Shown here piece by piece: positions 1 to 5,765 of a stretch of 7,037 nucleotides of DNA. The notes beneath the pieces are model-generated. The model was not told where the DNA came from, ran no database searches, and was given only the letters and a program-made list of their open reading frames with translations. The position numbers and the translations under genes were made by a program. The stretch's first letter is position 1; each line of letters opens with the position of its first letter. The stretch is from assembly GCA_964539235.1 (NCBI GenBank), contig CAZIIK010000026.1:1-7037 (forward strand), in the 5' to 3' direction. This stretch comes from CAZIIK01 sp964539235 (GTDB lineage Bacteria; Pseudomonadota; Gammaproteobacteria; Francisellales; CACEW01).

Positions 1-226
1 AATCACTCGGGTATACCTTTTCCATGGCTTGTGTGCTGCATATCACGTGACAAATCGGTATTATGACCCTGCACATCCCAAAAATCCGCATCTGTTTGAA
101 TGCATAACAAGAAAAATACCCATTTTCGGACAGGCTCTTAGCGAATGTATTCGAACCGAGCTGGCCACAACAAGATGTGTTGCAGTACTTACAGCAAAAT
201 CTGTAAGCTGCAATCTTCTCAGAAAT
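1..226 (-). other. Unassigned left edge; open Cys-rich minus-strand frame
   Basis: I recognise no gene here. On the minus strand the frame that follows two tandem TGA codons (227-232) stays open to the window edge, about 75 codons. It is rich in cysteine, with the cluster FCCKYCNTSCCGQ near 190-150. It is the same frame as the small Cys-rich reading frame at 230-298, so the two may be halves of one broken zinc-binding-type protein. A plus-strand frame is also open across this stretch but has no recognisable features, so openness alone proves nothing. No tRNA, terminator or repeat could be supported. Confidence 0.25.
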
Positions 227-229
227 TCA

Positions 230-298
230 TCAACAAAAGCAGTGTCGTTCGCGGCACTGATTTTTTATTGCTGTTGCACAATCACTGCAACATTTCAT
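230..298 (-). CDS. Small Cys-rich reading frame, possible 5' part of a broken gene
   Basis: This 22-codon frame starts MKCCSDC and ends HCFC, followed by two consecutive TGA codons. Six of its 22 residues are Cys, in CC-x2-C and C-x-C spacing that suggests metal binding. Its ATG overlaps the TGA of the upstream lipoprotein frame (ATGA), the arrangement of translationally coupled genes, and this is the main reason to list it. The same frame remains open and Cys-rich past the tandem stops to the window edge. A longer zinc-ribbon-like protein cut by nonsense mutations is therefore possible, as is a genuine tiny protein. No family was recognised. A chance frame cannot be excluded. Confidence 0.3.
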   Translation of the reverse strand: MKCCSDCATAIKNQCRERHCFC

Positions 299-825
299 TC
301 TGCGGTTGCACCAGAAGCAATTTCAGTAGAAGAGGGCACCACATCAATATGCAATTCACCGCTTTTCTGTTGACAGTATGCTGCGTTGAGCTGACTGTTA
401 TTGATGACTTGCCCCGTTGTTGATAATGGCACCGCTGCTCCGCCTGAACAGCCTGTATACGAAACGGTGTAGTCACTGGTAGCGCCATTACCATAATCTA
501 ATACGACATCGGTTGACTGGTTTTTACCGTCGACAGATTCCGCACTGACTACATAAGGCTCGTCCGTATTACTCTCCAAAGAGAGGGGAGTTGATAAACG
601 CAATCCAGCAGAGGTTTGACTGGCCAATTCATCTATTTGCAATGTCGCAATGGGTTGCGCATTGGAGCTTAAACTTTGTTCTACATGTGCACTAATCTGG
701 GTAATGACTCTAACCTGCGCATAGTTGCCAACTTGTTCGGTTTGTGGAGAAAATGCTTAAACCATAGGCACTGAGCAGCCAAGTAAACTGGCACCAATCA
801 ATAGACGACATATATTGATATTCAT
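295..825 (-). pseudogene. Lipoprotein gene with in-frame stop after the lipobox
   Basis: Read from the ATG at 825, the protein begins with a short lipoprotein signal peptide ending in the lipobox LLGC (Cys17, followed by Ser, which fits outer-membrane sorting). After residue 22 there is a TAA at 757-759. The same frame then runs on without interruption for about 153 codons to the TGA at 295-297. The continuation is an acidic, Ser/Thr/Gln-rich domain with two cysteines, at about residues 126 and 151 of the conceptual protein. The ATG has a good Shine-Dalgarno sequence (GAGG at 831-834, five bases upstream) and overlaps the stop of the upstream membrane-protein gene by one base (TAATG). One base change, for example CAA to TAA, would explain the break. 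No domain was recognised. A sequencing error is the main alternative. Confidence 0.75.
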
Positions 826-1223
826 TAAATCCTCACTCTAATATGAACTGGCTGATGCTCATATAACTTGATCCAGCCATAGGCAATACGATAAATAATC
901 CAAATAAAGTTAACGATGCCTAGCCCAACGCCAATCGCCATAAAAATAAATCCGATACCAATAAATAATGTGGCAAACCCTAGCCAAAACAGTAGGGCAC
1001 TGACAACAGTCCACAGTAATGCATAAGAAAAAGTATGAATCTGCCACGTCGCATGCGTATATAACAACGGATCATGCATCACCTCTTTGCGCTTCATTAA
1101 GCCAATGATAAAGGCAATAACCCAGGTGAGCAGGGTAAAATACCCGAGCACCTGTAGTAGATAACACACGTGCCAAATCATTGGGTCAGAGACCAGTAAA
1201 CCATCTTGTTCGTGACTTTTCAT
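825..1223 (-). CDS. DUF4870-like small integral membrane protein
   Basis: This is a 132-residue inner-membrane protein of unknown function. It has hydrophobic segments near residues 17-42, 65-85 and 86-115. Its pattern resembles small DUF4870-type proteins: an early W-H-x-C-Y-L-L helix, a hydrophilic loop ending in a HATWQIHTF-like stretch, and a C-terminal YRIAYGWIKLYEHQPV segment after the last helix. The frame could start at 1256, but the extra residues MLRFNRRWCIS are basic and unlike the family, so I prefer the ATG at 1223. Neither start has a clear Shine-Dalgarno sequence. The gene lies divergent from pyrD, and its stop codon overlaps the lipoprotein ATG, so the two were probably co-translated. 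The family call is from remembered pattern, not a search. Confidence 0.7.
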   Translation of the reverse strand: MKSHEQDGLLVSDPMIWHVCYLLQVLGYFTLLTWVIAFIIGLMKRKEVMHDPLLYTHATWQIHTFSYALLWTVVSALLFWLGFATLFIGIGFIFMAIGVGLGIVNFIWIIYRIAYGWIKLYEHQPVHIRVRI

Positions 1224-1347
1224 GGAAATACACCAGCGGCGATTAAAACGCAGCATAGTGTATATGAAAGCTAGAGAGAAGTCTTATAACGCTCGTCTTT
1301 CAATCTCATGATCTATGGCGGTACTGACGAAAATATGCTGCTTCGAG

Positions 1348-1376
1348 TTTCCAATTCCCATAGAATCCGATACTAT
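1348..1376 (+). promoter_or_regulatory. Candidate sigma70-type promoter for pyrD
   Basis: TTTCCA at 1348-1353 and TACTAT at 1371-1376 are 17 bases apart. The first matches the -35 consensus at four of six positions and the second the -10 consensus at four or five. The start of pyrD is 32 bases downstream of the -10 box, which would give a short leader. It lies in the 150-base divergent region between the membrane-protein gene and pyrD. Confidence 0.35.
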
Positions 1377-1408
1377 GCTGCTAACCAATAATATCTCACT
1401 CAATATTC

Positions 1409-2452
1409 ATGCGAATTCCATACACATGGCTCCGGCCTTTATTGTTCCAACTCCCCACTGAAACGGCACATAATCTATCTCTTACGGCTATCAGTCGTTT
1501 ACATCTTTGGGGTCTATTACGTTTTTGGCTGCGCCAAACACAATTGCCACAAAAGCCAATTAAGTTAGCCGGAATTACGTTTCCCAATGCAGTTGGACTC
1601 GCAGCTGGTTTGGATAAAAATGGCGAGCATATCGCGGCTTTAGCTGCACTAGGCTTTGGGTTTATTGAAGTCGGCACGGTTACGCCAAAGCCACAACCTG
1701 GCAACCCCAAGCCACGACTCTTTCGTTTGAAAACACACAACAGCCTGATCAACCGTATGGGCTTTAATAACCAGGGGATTGATTATTTAATTGAACAATT
1801 AGAACGCACAGACTATTCAGGCGTATTGGGTATTAATATCGGTAAGAATGCCGCAACCCCCATTGAAAAGGCTGTAGAGGACTATGTGATTTGTTTACGC
1901 AAGGCTTATCGCCATGCCAGTTATATAACGATTAATATTTCCTCACCCAACACTGAAAATCTGCGTGATTTGCAAAGTGGTGAGTTGCTCAGTGAATTAC
2001 TGAGCACATTGAAACAAGAACAAGCCCACTTGGCCAAACAACACGACCGCTGGGTACCCCTTTTTGTCAAAGTCGCACCTGATTTAGATCATCAGCAGAT
2101 TGCAATGGTTGCCAATACGATTTGTGAGCAGGGCATTGAAGGTTTAATTGCAACCAATACCTTGGTTAAACGTGATCACCTCAGTCATGTACCAGGCATC
2201 GACGAAACAGGCGGTATTAGTGGTCATCTGATTAAAGCCACATCCCGAAAAGTAATTGCAGAATTTCGCCAAGCATTAGGGCCAGACTTTCCCATTATTG
2301 GTGTTGGCGGCATTCACTCAGCCGCAGATGCGCTCCAACATCTGCAAGCTGGCGCCAATCTGGTGCAACTTTATACAGGGCTCATTTACGAAGGGCCTGA
2401 TTTAATAAGGCAGATTCAAGTAAATCTCAGTAAAACCCCAGTCAGCCAATAG
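1409..2452 (+). CDS. pyrD: Dihydroorotate dehydrogenase (quinone), class 2
   Basis: PyrD oxidises dihydroorotate to orotate, passing electrons to membrane quinone, in step four of de novo pyrimidine synthesis. The 347 residues match the class 2 length. An N-terminal amphipathic helical extension (about 1-50, with the PYTWLRPLLFQL start typical of the family) anchors it to the inner membrane. FMN and substrate motifs follow in order: GLAAGLDK (Lys70), EVGTVTPKPQPGNPKPRLFRL, INRMGFNN, GINIGKN, and NISSPNT carrying the expected catalytic Ser179. Lys221 (VKVAPDL), IATNT and IIGVGGI come next, then a C-terminal phosphate-binding stretch. Nothing is missing. The ATG has no obvious Shine-Dalgarno sequence, but upstream codons offer no better start. 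The 3' end overlaps the convergent MlaFE gene by 51 bases. Confidence 0.97.
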   Translation: MRIPYTWLRPLLFQLPTETAHNLSLTAISRLHLWGLLRFWLRQTQLPQKPIKLAGITFPNAVGLAAGLDKNGEHIAALAALGFGFIEVGTVTPKPQPGNPKPRLFRLKTHNSLINRMGFNNQGIDYLIEQLERTDYSGVLGINIGKNAATPIEKAVEDYVICLRKAYRHASYITINISSPNTENLRDLQSGELLSELLSTLKQEQAHLAKQHDRWVPLFVKVAPDLDHQQIAMVANTICEQGIEGLIATNTLVKRDHLSHVPGIDETGGISGHLIKATSRKVIAEFRQALGPDFPIIGVGGIHSAADALQHLQAGANLVQLYTGLIYEGPDLIRQIQVNLSKTPVSQ

Positions 2453-3918
2453 AATTAATAAGCTGGCAATCACGATCGACCAAGTAATGGTTTTAGGCAC
2501 ATGACGTGGTTGCAGGTGAGGGCGGATATAACCAGCAACCTCAGATACCAACAGTGTAATCAACATAAAACCCAAACTGCGATAAACGCTCACAACTAAT
2601 GGATAACTCCAAAATTGGTGGTAATCGAAAATGCTCGGCGCAATGGCCATTAGGAACTGACCACAGCTTGTATATAAGTGATATGAATCATGCACACTGG
2701 CCACCACGTCCGATACAACCAATGCTGTTGCTGTGCCCACAATATTCAGTAAAGGCGCTGCCAATAGCGCTGCAATTGCTGCTGGTAGAAAGTTCCACAT
2801 CAGTGGCGAAATACTCAAGGTACGTAATAAATCATTTTGCTGCGTTGCCTGCATCATCGCAATCTCGCCGGTATAACTACCACCAATACGACCTACTAAT
2901 AAAAGACCGGTGAGTAGGGGACTTAACTGCAATACAAAGGTCTGCATAATCACAAGTTCAAATAGCTGCTTCTTAATCATGGGCATATATTTAACACCCA
3001 TCTCTTTGATATCAGGTGCGATCAAGTGGTAACCAATTCTTTGCCAGAAACTTAAATCAGCTTGGCCAATGTATTGTTCTAGCATTTGGACTAAATCAAA
3101 CTTATGCATCAATTGCAAAAATAACATGCTAATGGCCAGTCCAGTCGCCACAAAGGCAAAAACAATCATTGGCAGTGAAATACCAAAATAATCACCAAAA
3201 CGCCGTATCAAGCGCACACTAAAACGCCACTTAGGTAGCCATTTTTTTGAAGCATCGACCGGTCGACGTGCACGGGCTTCTAAGGTCAATTCTGCGCCAG
3301 GTGTTACGAGCAACTCTCCGTAATGTGTTTCATGTGTGATCAGAATAAAACTTTGACCTTTTTGCTTCAGGCGATTTAAGACATCAATAATGCCTTGGAC
3401 TGTTTCAGCGTCTAAGCCGACAAAAGGTTCGTCCAATACGATGACATGTTTTTGTTGTGCCACAATTTGCGCTAAAGCTGCACGACGCAGCATACCACCA
3501 CTGAGTTGACCCGGTTTTTTATAGCCATCTGCCTCAGATAAACCGACGGCTTTAATATATTTACGCACGGTTTTACGGTCACAGGACAGGTTGGCACGAT
3601 TGCGTGCCAACGCAATGTTTTCATAAACATTCAAGGTATCCAGTAATACACCTTGCTGAAATAGAACGCCGATTTGTTCTTTGACTGGAATATCTTCCTG
3701 CCAAGAAATATCTAATTGAGCGCCTGATAGCTTATCTAAGCGCGAGATACCATTAATTAATGAAGTCTTACCACACCCAGAAGTACCTTTTAGCCAAAAA
3801 CATTCACCGGATGAAATCGAAAACTCAACGGTTTTATTCTGGACAATTAATTGGTCTGGATCATGGCCGGAAACCTTATGTTATTCAAGGGCTTACTAAA
3901 GATCTCTATGGTCAGCAT
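2402..3918 (-). pseudogene. MlaF-MlaE fusion (phospholipid ABC transporter), start frameshifted
   Basis: One reading frame encodes an ABC ATPase followed by an MlaE-type permease. The frame is open from 3880 to the stop at 2402-2404 (492 codons). The ATPase half has Walker A GTSGCGKTS (3787-3761), Q-loop LFQQG, signature LSGGM, Walker B VIVLDEP, D-loop GLDAET and the H-loop His in ITHET. LRRAALAQ after the signature and DEPFVGLD are MlaF-like. The permease half has about five hydrophobic segments and the MlaE hallmark GRIGGSYTGEIAMMQATQQ followed by LRTLSISP. In other bacteria these are separate proteins working with an MCE-domain partner to move phospholipid across the envelope. The main frame has no ATG, GTG or TTG before Walker A. 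The missing first beta strand (MLTIEIFSKPL) lies in another frame from the ATG at 3918, which stops at 3847-3849. A one-base indel between 3880 and 3847 therefore likely broke the gene. Sequencing error, or a rare ATT start, is possible. Confidence 0.75.
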
Positions 3919-3944
3919 ACCCCAAAACCGAACCCATTAATTCG

Positions 3945-3960
3945 CATAATATATATTATG
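3945..3960. repeat. Perfect 16-bp palindrome upstream of the MlaFE gene
   Basis: CATAATATATATTATG is its own reverse complement. It sits 26 bases upstream of the ATG at 3918 and 34 bases past the toxin stop. Its AT-rich core contains -10-like hexamers (TATATT, TATTAT), so it may be an operator or part of the promoter of the MlaFE gene. With so few G or C pairs, it is unlikely to be a terminator. Confidence 0.4.
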
Positions 3961-3994
3961 TTAAATTAACAAAAGAACCTAAAAGCTTCCGCGC

Positions 3995-4282
3995 TCAATG
4001 TAATGTTGAACGTTTTAAGTCACGATAAAAATTCTCGTGGACCCCTAATGTAACCAACAACCTTTCAGCAGGCTTCCACTCATATGCTAACAGATATAAT
4101 TGTCGGTCAATTTTGAACTTATAAACATAAACCCCTGACAGCTCGCCTTTTTCTTCCTGTCCGATTTCTGGATTATTGATAATCGTTTGAATGGCCTGAT
4201 TAACTGATGCTATTTGTTGCTTGTGCAATCTTTTATACACTCGCTTAAATGCTGGCATTTGTTTGACTGTGATGGTTACCAT
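3995..4282 (-). CDS. RelE/ParE-family toxin of a type II toxin-antitoxin pair
   Basis: This 95-residue protein has the compact RelE/ParE layout: a basic N-terminal helical region (FKRVYKRLHKQQIASVNQAIQTII), then NPEIG, a strand KGELSGVYVYKFKID, the strand QLYLLAYEW, and the C-terminal HENFYRDLKR at residues 82-91 that marks one RelE-like subgroup. Such toxins usually cleave mRNA at the ribosome or, in ParE, poison gyrase; the sequence does not settle which. The frame could start at a TTG at 4306 inside the antitoxin gene, but the ATG at 4282 follows a GAGG element nine bases upstream and lies four bases after the antitoxin stop, so I use it. The antitoxin gene comes first, which favours antitoxin in translation. 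It looks intact. Confidence 0.88.
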   Translation of the reverse strand: MVTITVKQMPAFKRVYKRLHKQQIASVNQAIQTIINNPEIGQEEKGELSGVYVYKFKIDRQLYLLAYEWKPAERLLVTLGVHENFYRDLKRSTLH

Positions 4283-4286
4283 GCAT

Positions 4287-4508
4287 TTAAGCCTCGTCAA
4301 ACTCAAAGGGCTCAGCCAAAGAACGATCCGTGTTTTTAGAGATCAATAACTCTTTCACAAATTCAATTGGCAAGTCTGGATTTTCCAATGCACACTTGCC
4401 AATAAGGGCCCAAAACTCTATCTGACCAGGTATTGAACGTCTTTCAGCACGTGCAACATATTTTGCTTCCTGGTAAATTTCTTCACTGATACGAATTGGC
4501 ATTCCCAT
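4287..4508 (-). CDS. ParD-like antitoxin
   Basis: This 73-residue protein starts MGMPIRISEEIYQEAK, the N-terminal strand-helix of a ribbon-helix-helix DNA-binding fold, and continues with AERRSIPGQIEFWALIG and NPDLPIEFVKELL. That order matches the ParD-like antitoxin family that pairs with RelE/ParE toxins. The acidic tail AEPFEFDEA would be the toxin-binding, intrinsically flexible part. It should neutralise the toxin encoded four bases downstream and repress its own promoter, where an inverted repeat lies 8 bases upstream of the start codon. TAGG sits six bases before the ATG at 4508. An ATG two codons later (4502) is an equally usable start. No damage is visible, and the pair is probably functional. 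Confidence 0.88.
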   Translation of the reverse strand: MGMPIRISEEIYQEAKYVARAERRSIPGQIEFWALIGKCALENPDLPIEFVKELLISKNTDRSLAEPFEFDEA

Positions 4509-4515
4509 ATAAAAC

Positions 4516-4546
4516 CTACAAATGTAACAATTAACTACATTTGTAG
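4516..4546. promoter_or_regulatory. Inverted-repeat operator of the toxin-antitoxin operon
   Basis: Two perfect 11-bp arms, CTACAAATGTA at 4516-4526 and TACATTTGTAG at 4536-4546, face each other across a nine-base spacer. The arm next to the promoter overlaps the -10 hexamer, and the other ends 8 bases before the antitoxin ATG. This is where an autorepressing ribbon-helix-helix antitoxin would bind, and each arm is itself a partial palindrome (CTACA..TGTAG), consistent with a dimer per arm. Binding is inferred. Confidence 0.7.
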
Positions 4547-4572
4547 TATATCATGAACTGACCTTAATACAA
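4545..4572 (-). promoter_or_regulatory. Candidate promoter of the toxin-antitoxin operon
   Basis: On the minus strand TTGTAT (4572-4567) is followed after 16 bases by TATACT (4550-4545). The -10 box matches consensus at five of six positions; the -35 box is weak. The first operator arm begins within the -10 box, so repressor binding would exclude RNA polymerase. The -35 box lies at the start-proximal edge of the region behind the secreted-protein gene's stop codon. Confidence 0.5.
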
Positions 4573-4573
4573 C

Positions 4574-5053
4574 TTATGCACCAGGCACCACTTGGCATTG
4601 CAGAACAGGACCACTATTTGTATAGGTAATTCCCATCACATAGACCGTAATTTTGATGAGCCCTGCATACTGCGCCAAATCAAGTGCTTGATAGTTATTG
4701 GTATAACACTGCCAAGTGTATTGCTTGCCCGATGGCGTCCAAGCCATCATACCAACCGTATTAACTTTATTATCTTTGGTCCCAGTCAAATCAATGGGGC
4801 CAAAGTCTCGGGATAATCCAAGTAGTTTTTTAACTGGTTCTTTTTTGCCTACTTCAAACCCATGGTAATGTAAATAAACCTCTGCCTGTGTTATTTTAAC
4901 GGCTGGACCTGGGATTAATTTGGACTGCGTCAAAATAGTATTTTTGAATGTAATATCAGTTCCACCATAAGCACTGGCCATGCCTAGAACACCGATACCT
5001 AAGCTCATTAAGCCAATACCTATCCTGCTTATTAGCCATTTGATTTTTTTCAT
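4574..5053 (-). CDS. Secreted or periplasmic protein of unknown function
   Basis: I do not recognise a family for this 159-residue protein. It opens with a classical signal peptide: basic MKKIKWLISR, a hydrophobic core rich in Gly, Leu and Ile, and a likely signal peptidase I site after ASA (residue 28). The mature part is about 131 residues, looks beta-rich and contains only two cysteines (116 and 153), which could form a disulfide in the periplasm. YLHYHGFEVGKK and VNTVGMMAWTPSGKQY are the most distinctive stretches, and the C-terminal stretch carries NSGPVLQCQ. There is no lipobox and no membrane anchor. It stands alone, with a near-consensus promoter in the AT-rich region upstream, so it may be well expressed. 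The Shine-Dalgarno sequence is weak (GAAG). Confidence 0.75.
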   Translation of the reverse strand: MKKIKWLISRIGIGLMSLGIGVLGMASAYGGTDITFKNTILTQSKLIPGPAVKITQAEVYLHYHGFEVGKKEPVKKLLGLSRDFGPIDLTGTKDNKVNTVGMMAWTPSGKQYTWQCYTNNYQALDLAQYAGLIKITVYVMGITYTNSGPVLQCQVVPGA

Positions 5054-5088
5054 TGCTACACTTCATTGCGAATCATAAAGACCGATAA

Positions 5089-5116
5089 ATTATACATTTA
5101 TATTAAGATTTATCAA
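5089..5116 (-). promoter_or_regulatory. Near-consensus sigma70 promoter of the secreted-protein gene
   Basis: On the minus strand TTGATA (5116-5111, five of six matches) and a perfect TATAAT (5094-5089) are separated by 16 bases. The surrounding DNA is very AT-rich, which could add UP-element-like activity but also raises the odds of chance matches. The start codon is 36 bases downstream of the -10 box. Confidence 0.6.
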
Positions 5117-5177
5117 TAATAATATTTTTATATACCTATAAATACATTTATAACTTTAAATATACTGGCTTTCCTAT

Positions 5178-5206
5178 TTGACGAGCGCCCCTATTCACTG
5201 GATACT
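5178..5206 (+). promoter_or_regulatory. Candidate sigma70 promoter of the gloA operon
   Basis: TTGACG (5178-5183, five of six matches) and GATACT (5201-5206, four of six) are exactly 17 bases apart. Transcription would begin near 5213, giving a leader of about 40 bases before the chosen gloA start. A start codon at 5207 would be too close to this -10 box, which supports the downstream ATG. Confidence 0.55.
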
Positions 5207-5251
5207 GTGACACTTTTAAAGTTCCGACTCATACTGAAAGGTTTAACTATT

Positions 5252-5626
5252 ATGCGAATCTTGCACACCATGTTGCGTGTCACAAATCTAACCCGCTCAA
5301 TTGAATTTTATACACAAATCCTCGGCATGAAGTTACTTAGACAAAAAGACTATCCTGAGGGTCGCTTTACCCTCGCCTTCTTAGGATTTGGCGATGAAGC
5401 GCATGAGGCAGTGATTGAACTGACTCATAACTGGGATACCGACCAATATGAACATGGTAACGCCTTTGGCCATATTGCGATTCAAGTTAACGATGTCTAC
5501 GCTGCCTGCGAAAGAATTAGCGCTGCAGGCGGTCATGTGGTTAGGCCGGCAGGTCCAATGAAACACGGCTCAACGATTCTAGCTTTCGTTCAGGATCCTG
5601 ATGGCTACATGATAGAACTGTTAAGC
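5252..5626 (+). CDS. gloA: Lactoylglutathione lyase (glyoxalase I)
   Basis: GloA converts the hemithioacetal of methylglyoxal and glutathione to S-lactoylglutathione in the cytoplasm, the first step of methylglyoxal detoxification. From the ATG at 5252 the 125 residues line up with the Ni-dependent enterobacterial enzyme. The four expected metal ligands fall at the standard positions: His5 (ILHTMLRV), Glu56 (AVIEL), His74 (FGHIA) and Glu122 (YMIEL). Two vicinal-oxygen-chelate modules are visible, with RSIEFYTQILGMKLLR in the first and DPDGYMIEL closing the second. The frame could start 45 bases earlier, but GAAAGG lies ten bases before this ATG and the homologous start fits. The stop codon is at 5627-5629, and the gene leads a short operon with the next two genes. 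Confidence 0.97.
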
Positions 5627-5639
5627 TGAGCAAATAAAT

Positions 5640-5765
5640 ATGCAGGAATATTGGACTGTTTTGGGTTGGGTATTACTGATTGTTGGCGCCCATATGGTGG
5701 TTCTGGTTGGCATACGCCTTTGGTTCAACCGCATGGACCGCCAGCAAGGAAATAAACAGAAATGA
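5640..5765 (+). CDS. 41-residue single-helix membrane protein
   Basis: This small gene lies ten bases after the gloA stop. It encodes MQEYWTVLGW, a continuous hydrophobic stretch of about 20 residues (VLLIVGAHMVVLVGIRLWF) and a polar, basic tail (NRMDRQQGNKQK). That predicts one transmembrane helix, probably with the positively charged C-terminus in the cytoplasm. Its TGA overlaps the ATG of the Fic gene (ATGA), so their translation is likely coupled. No family was recognised; small respiratory accessory subunits such as CcmD or CydX have a similar size and layout, but nothing specific links it to them. The tight packing between two coding genes and the overlap make a real gene more likely than chance. 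It is easily missed because of its size. Confidence 0.65.
   Translation: MQEYWTVLGWVLLIVGAHMVVLVGIRLWFNRMDRQQGNKQK

Noticed and set aside
124..142. Sequence like the end of an insertion element (TTTTCGGACAGGCTCTTA)
   Set aside because: It resembles ends of several IS families, but no matching inverted repeat, target duplication or transposase was found in the window.
145..170. Possible tRNA T-loop (TTCGAA within ATTCGAACC)
   Set aside because: The flanking bases do not form a T-arm stem, and no acceptor or anticodon stem is present.
227..232. Tandem TGA codons as selenocysteine or recoding
   Set aside because: TGA is used as a normal stop by gloA and the small membrane protein in this window, two in a row would be unusual for recoding, and no SECIS-like hairpin was recognised.
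29..423. Two overlapping plus-strand frames of 114 and 92 codons at the left edge
   Set aside because: They run antisense to the lipoprotein frame, show no family pattern or ribosome binding site, and share the skewed composition expected of a shadow frame.
3847..3880. Programmed -1 frameshift joining the two MlaFE frames
   Set aside because: No slippery heptamer of the X-XXY-YYZ type and no strong downstream hairpin are visible; an indel is simpler.
3760..3969. Plus-strand frame of 69 codons opposite the start of the MlaFE gene
   Set aside because: It lies antisense to the Walker A region, which is clearly coding on the minus strand, and has no recognisable features.
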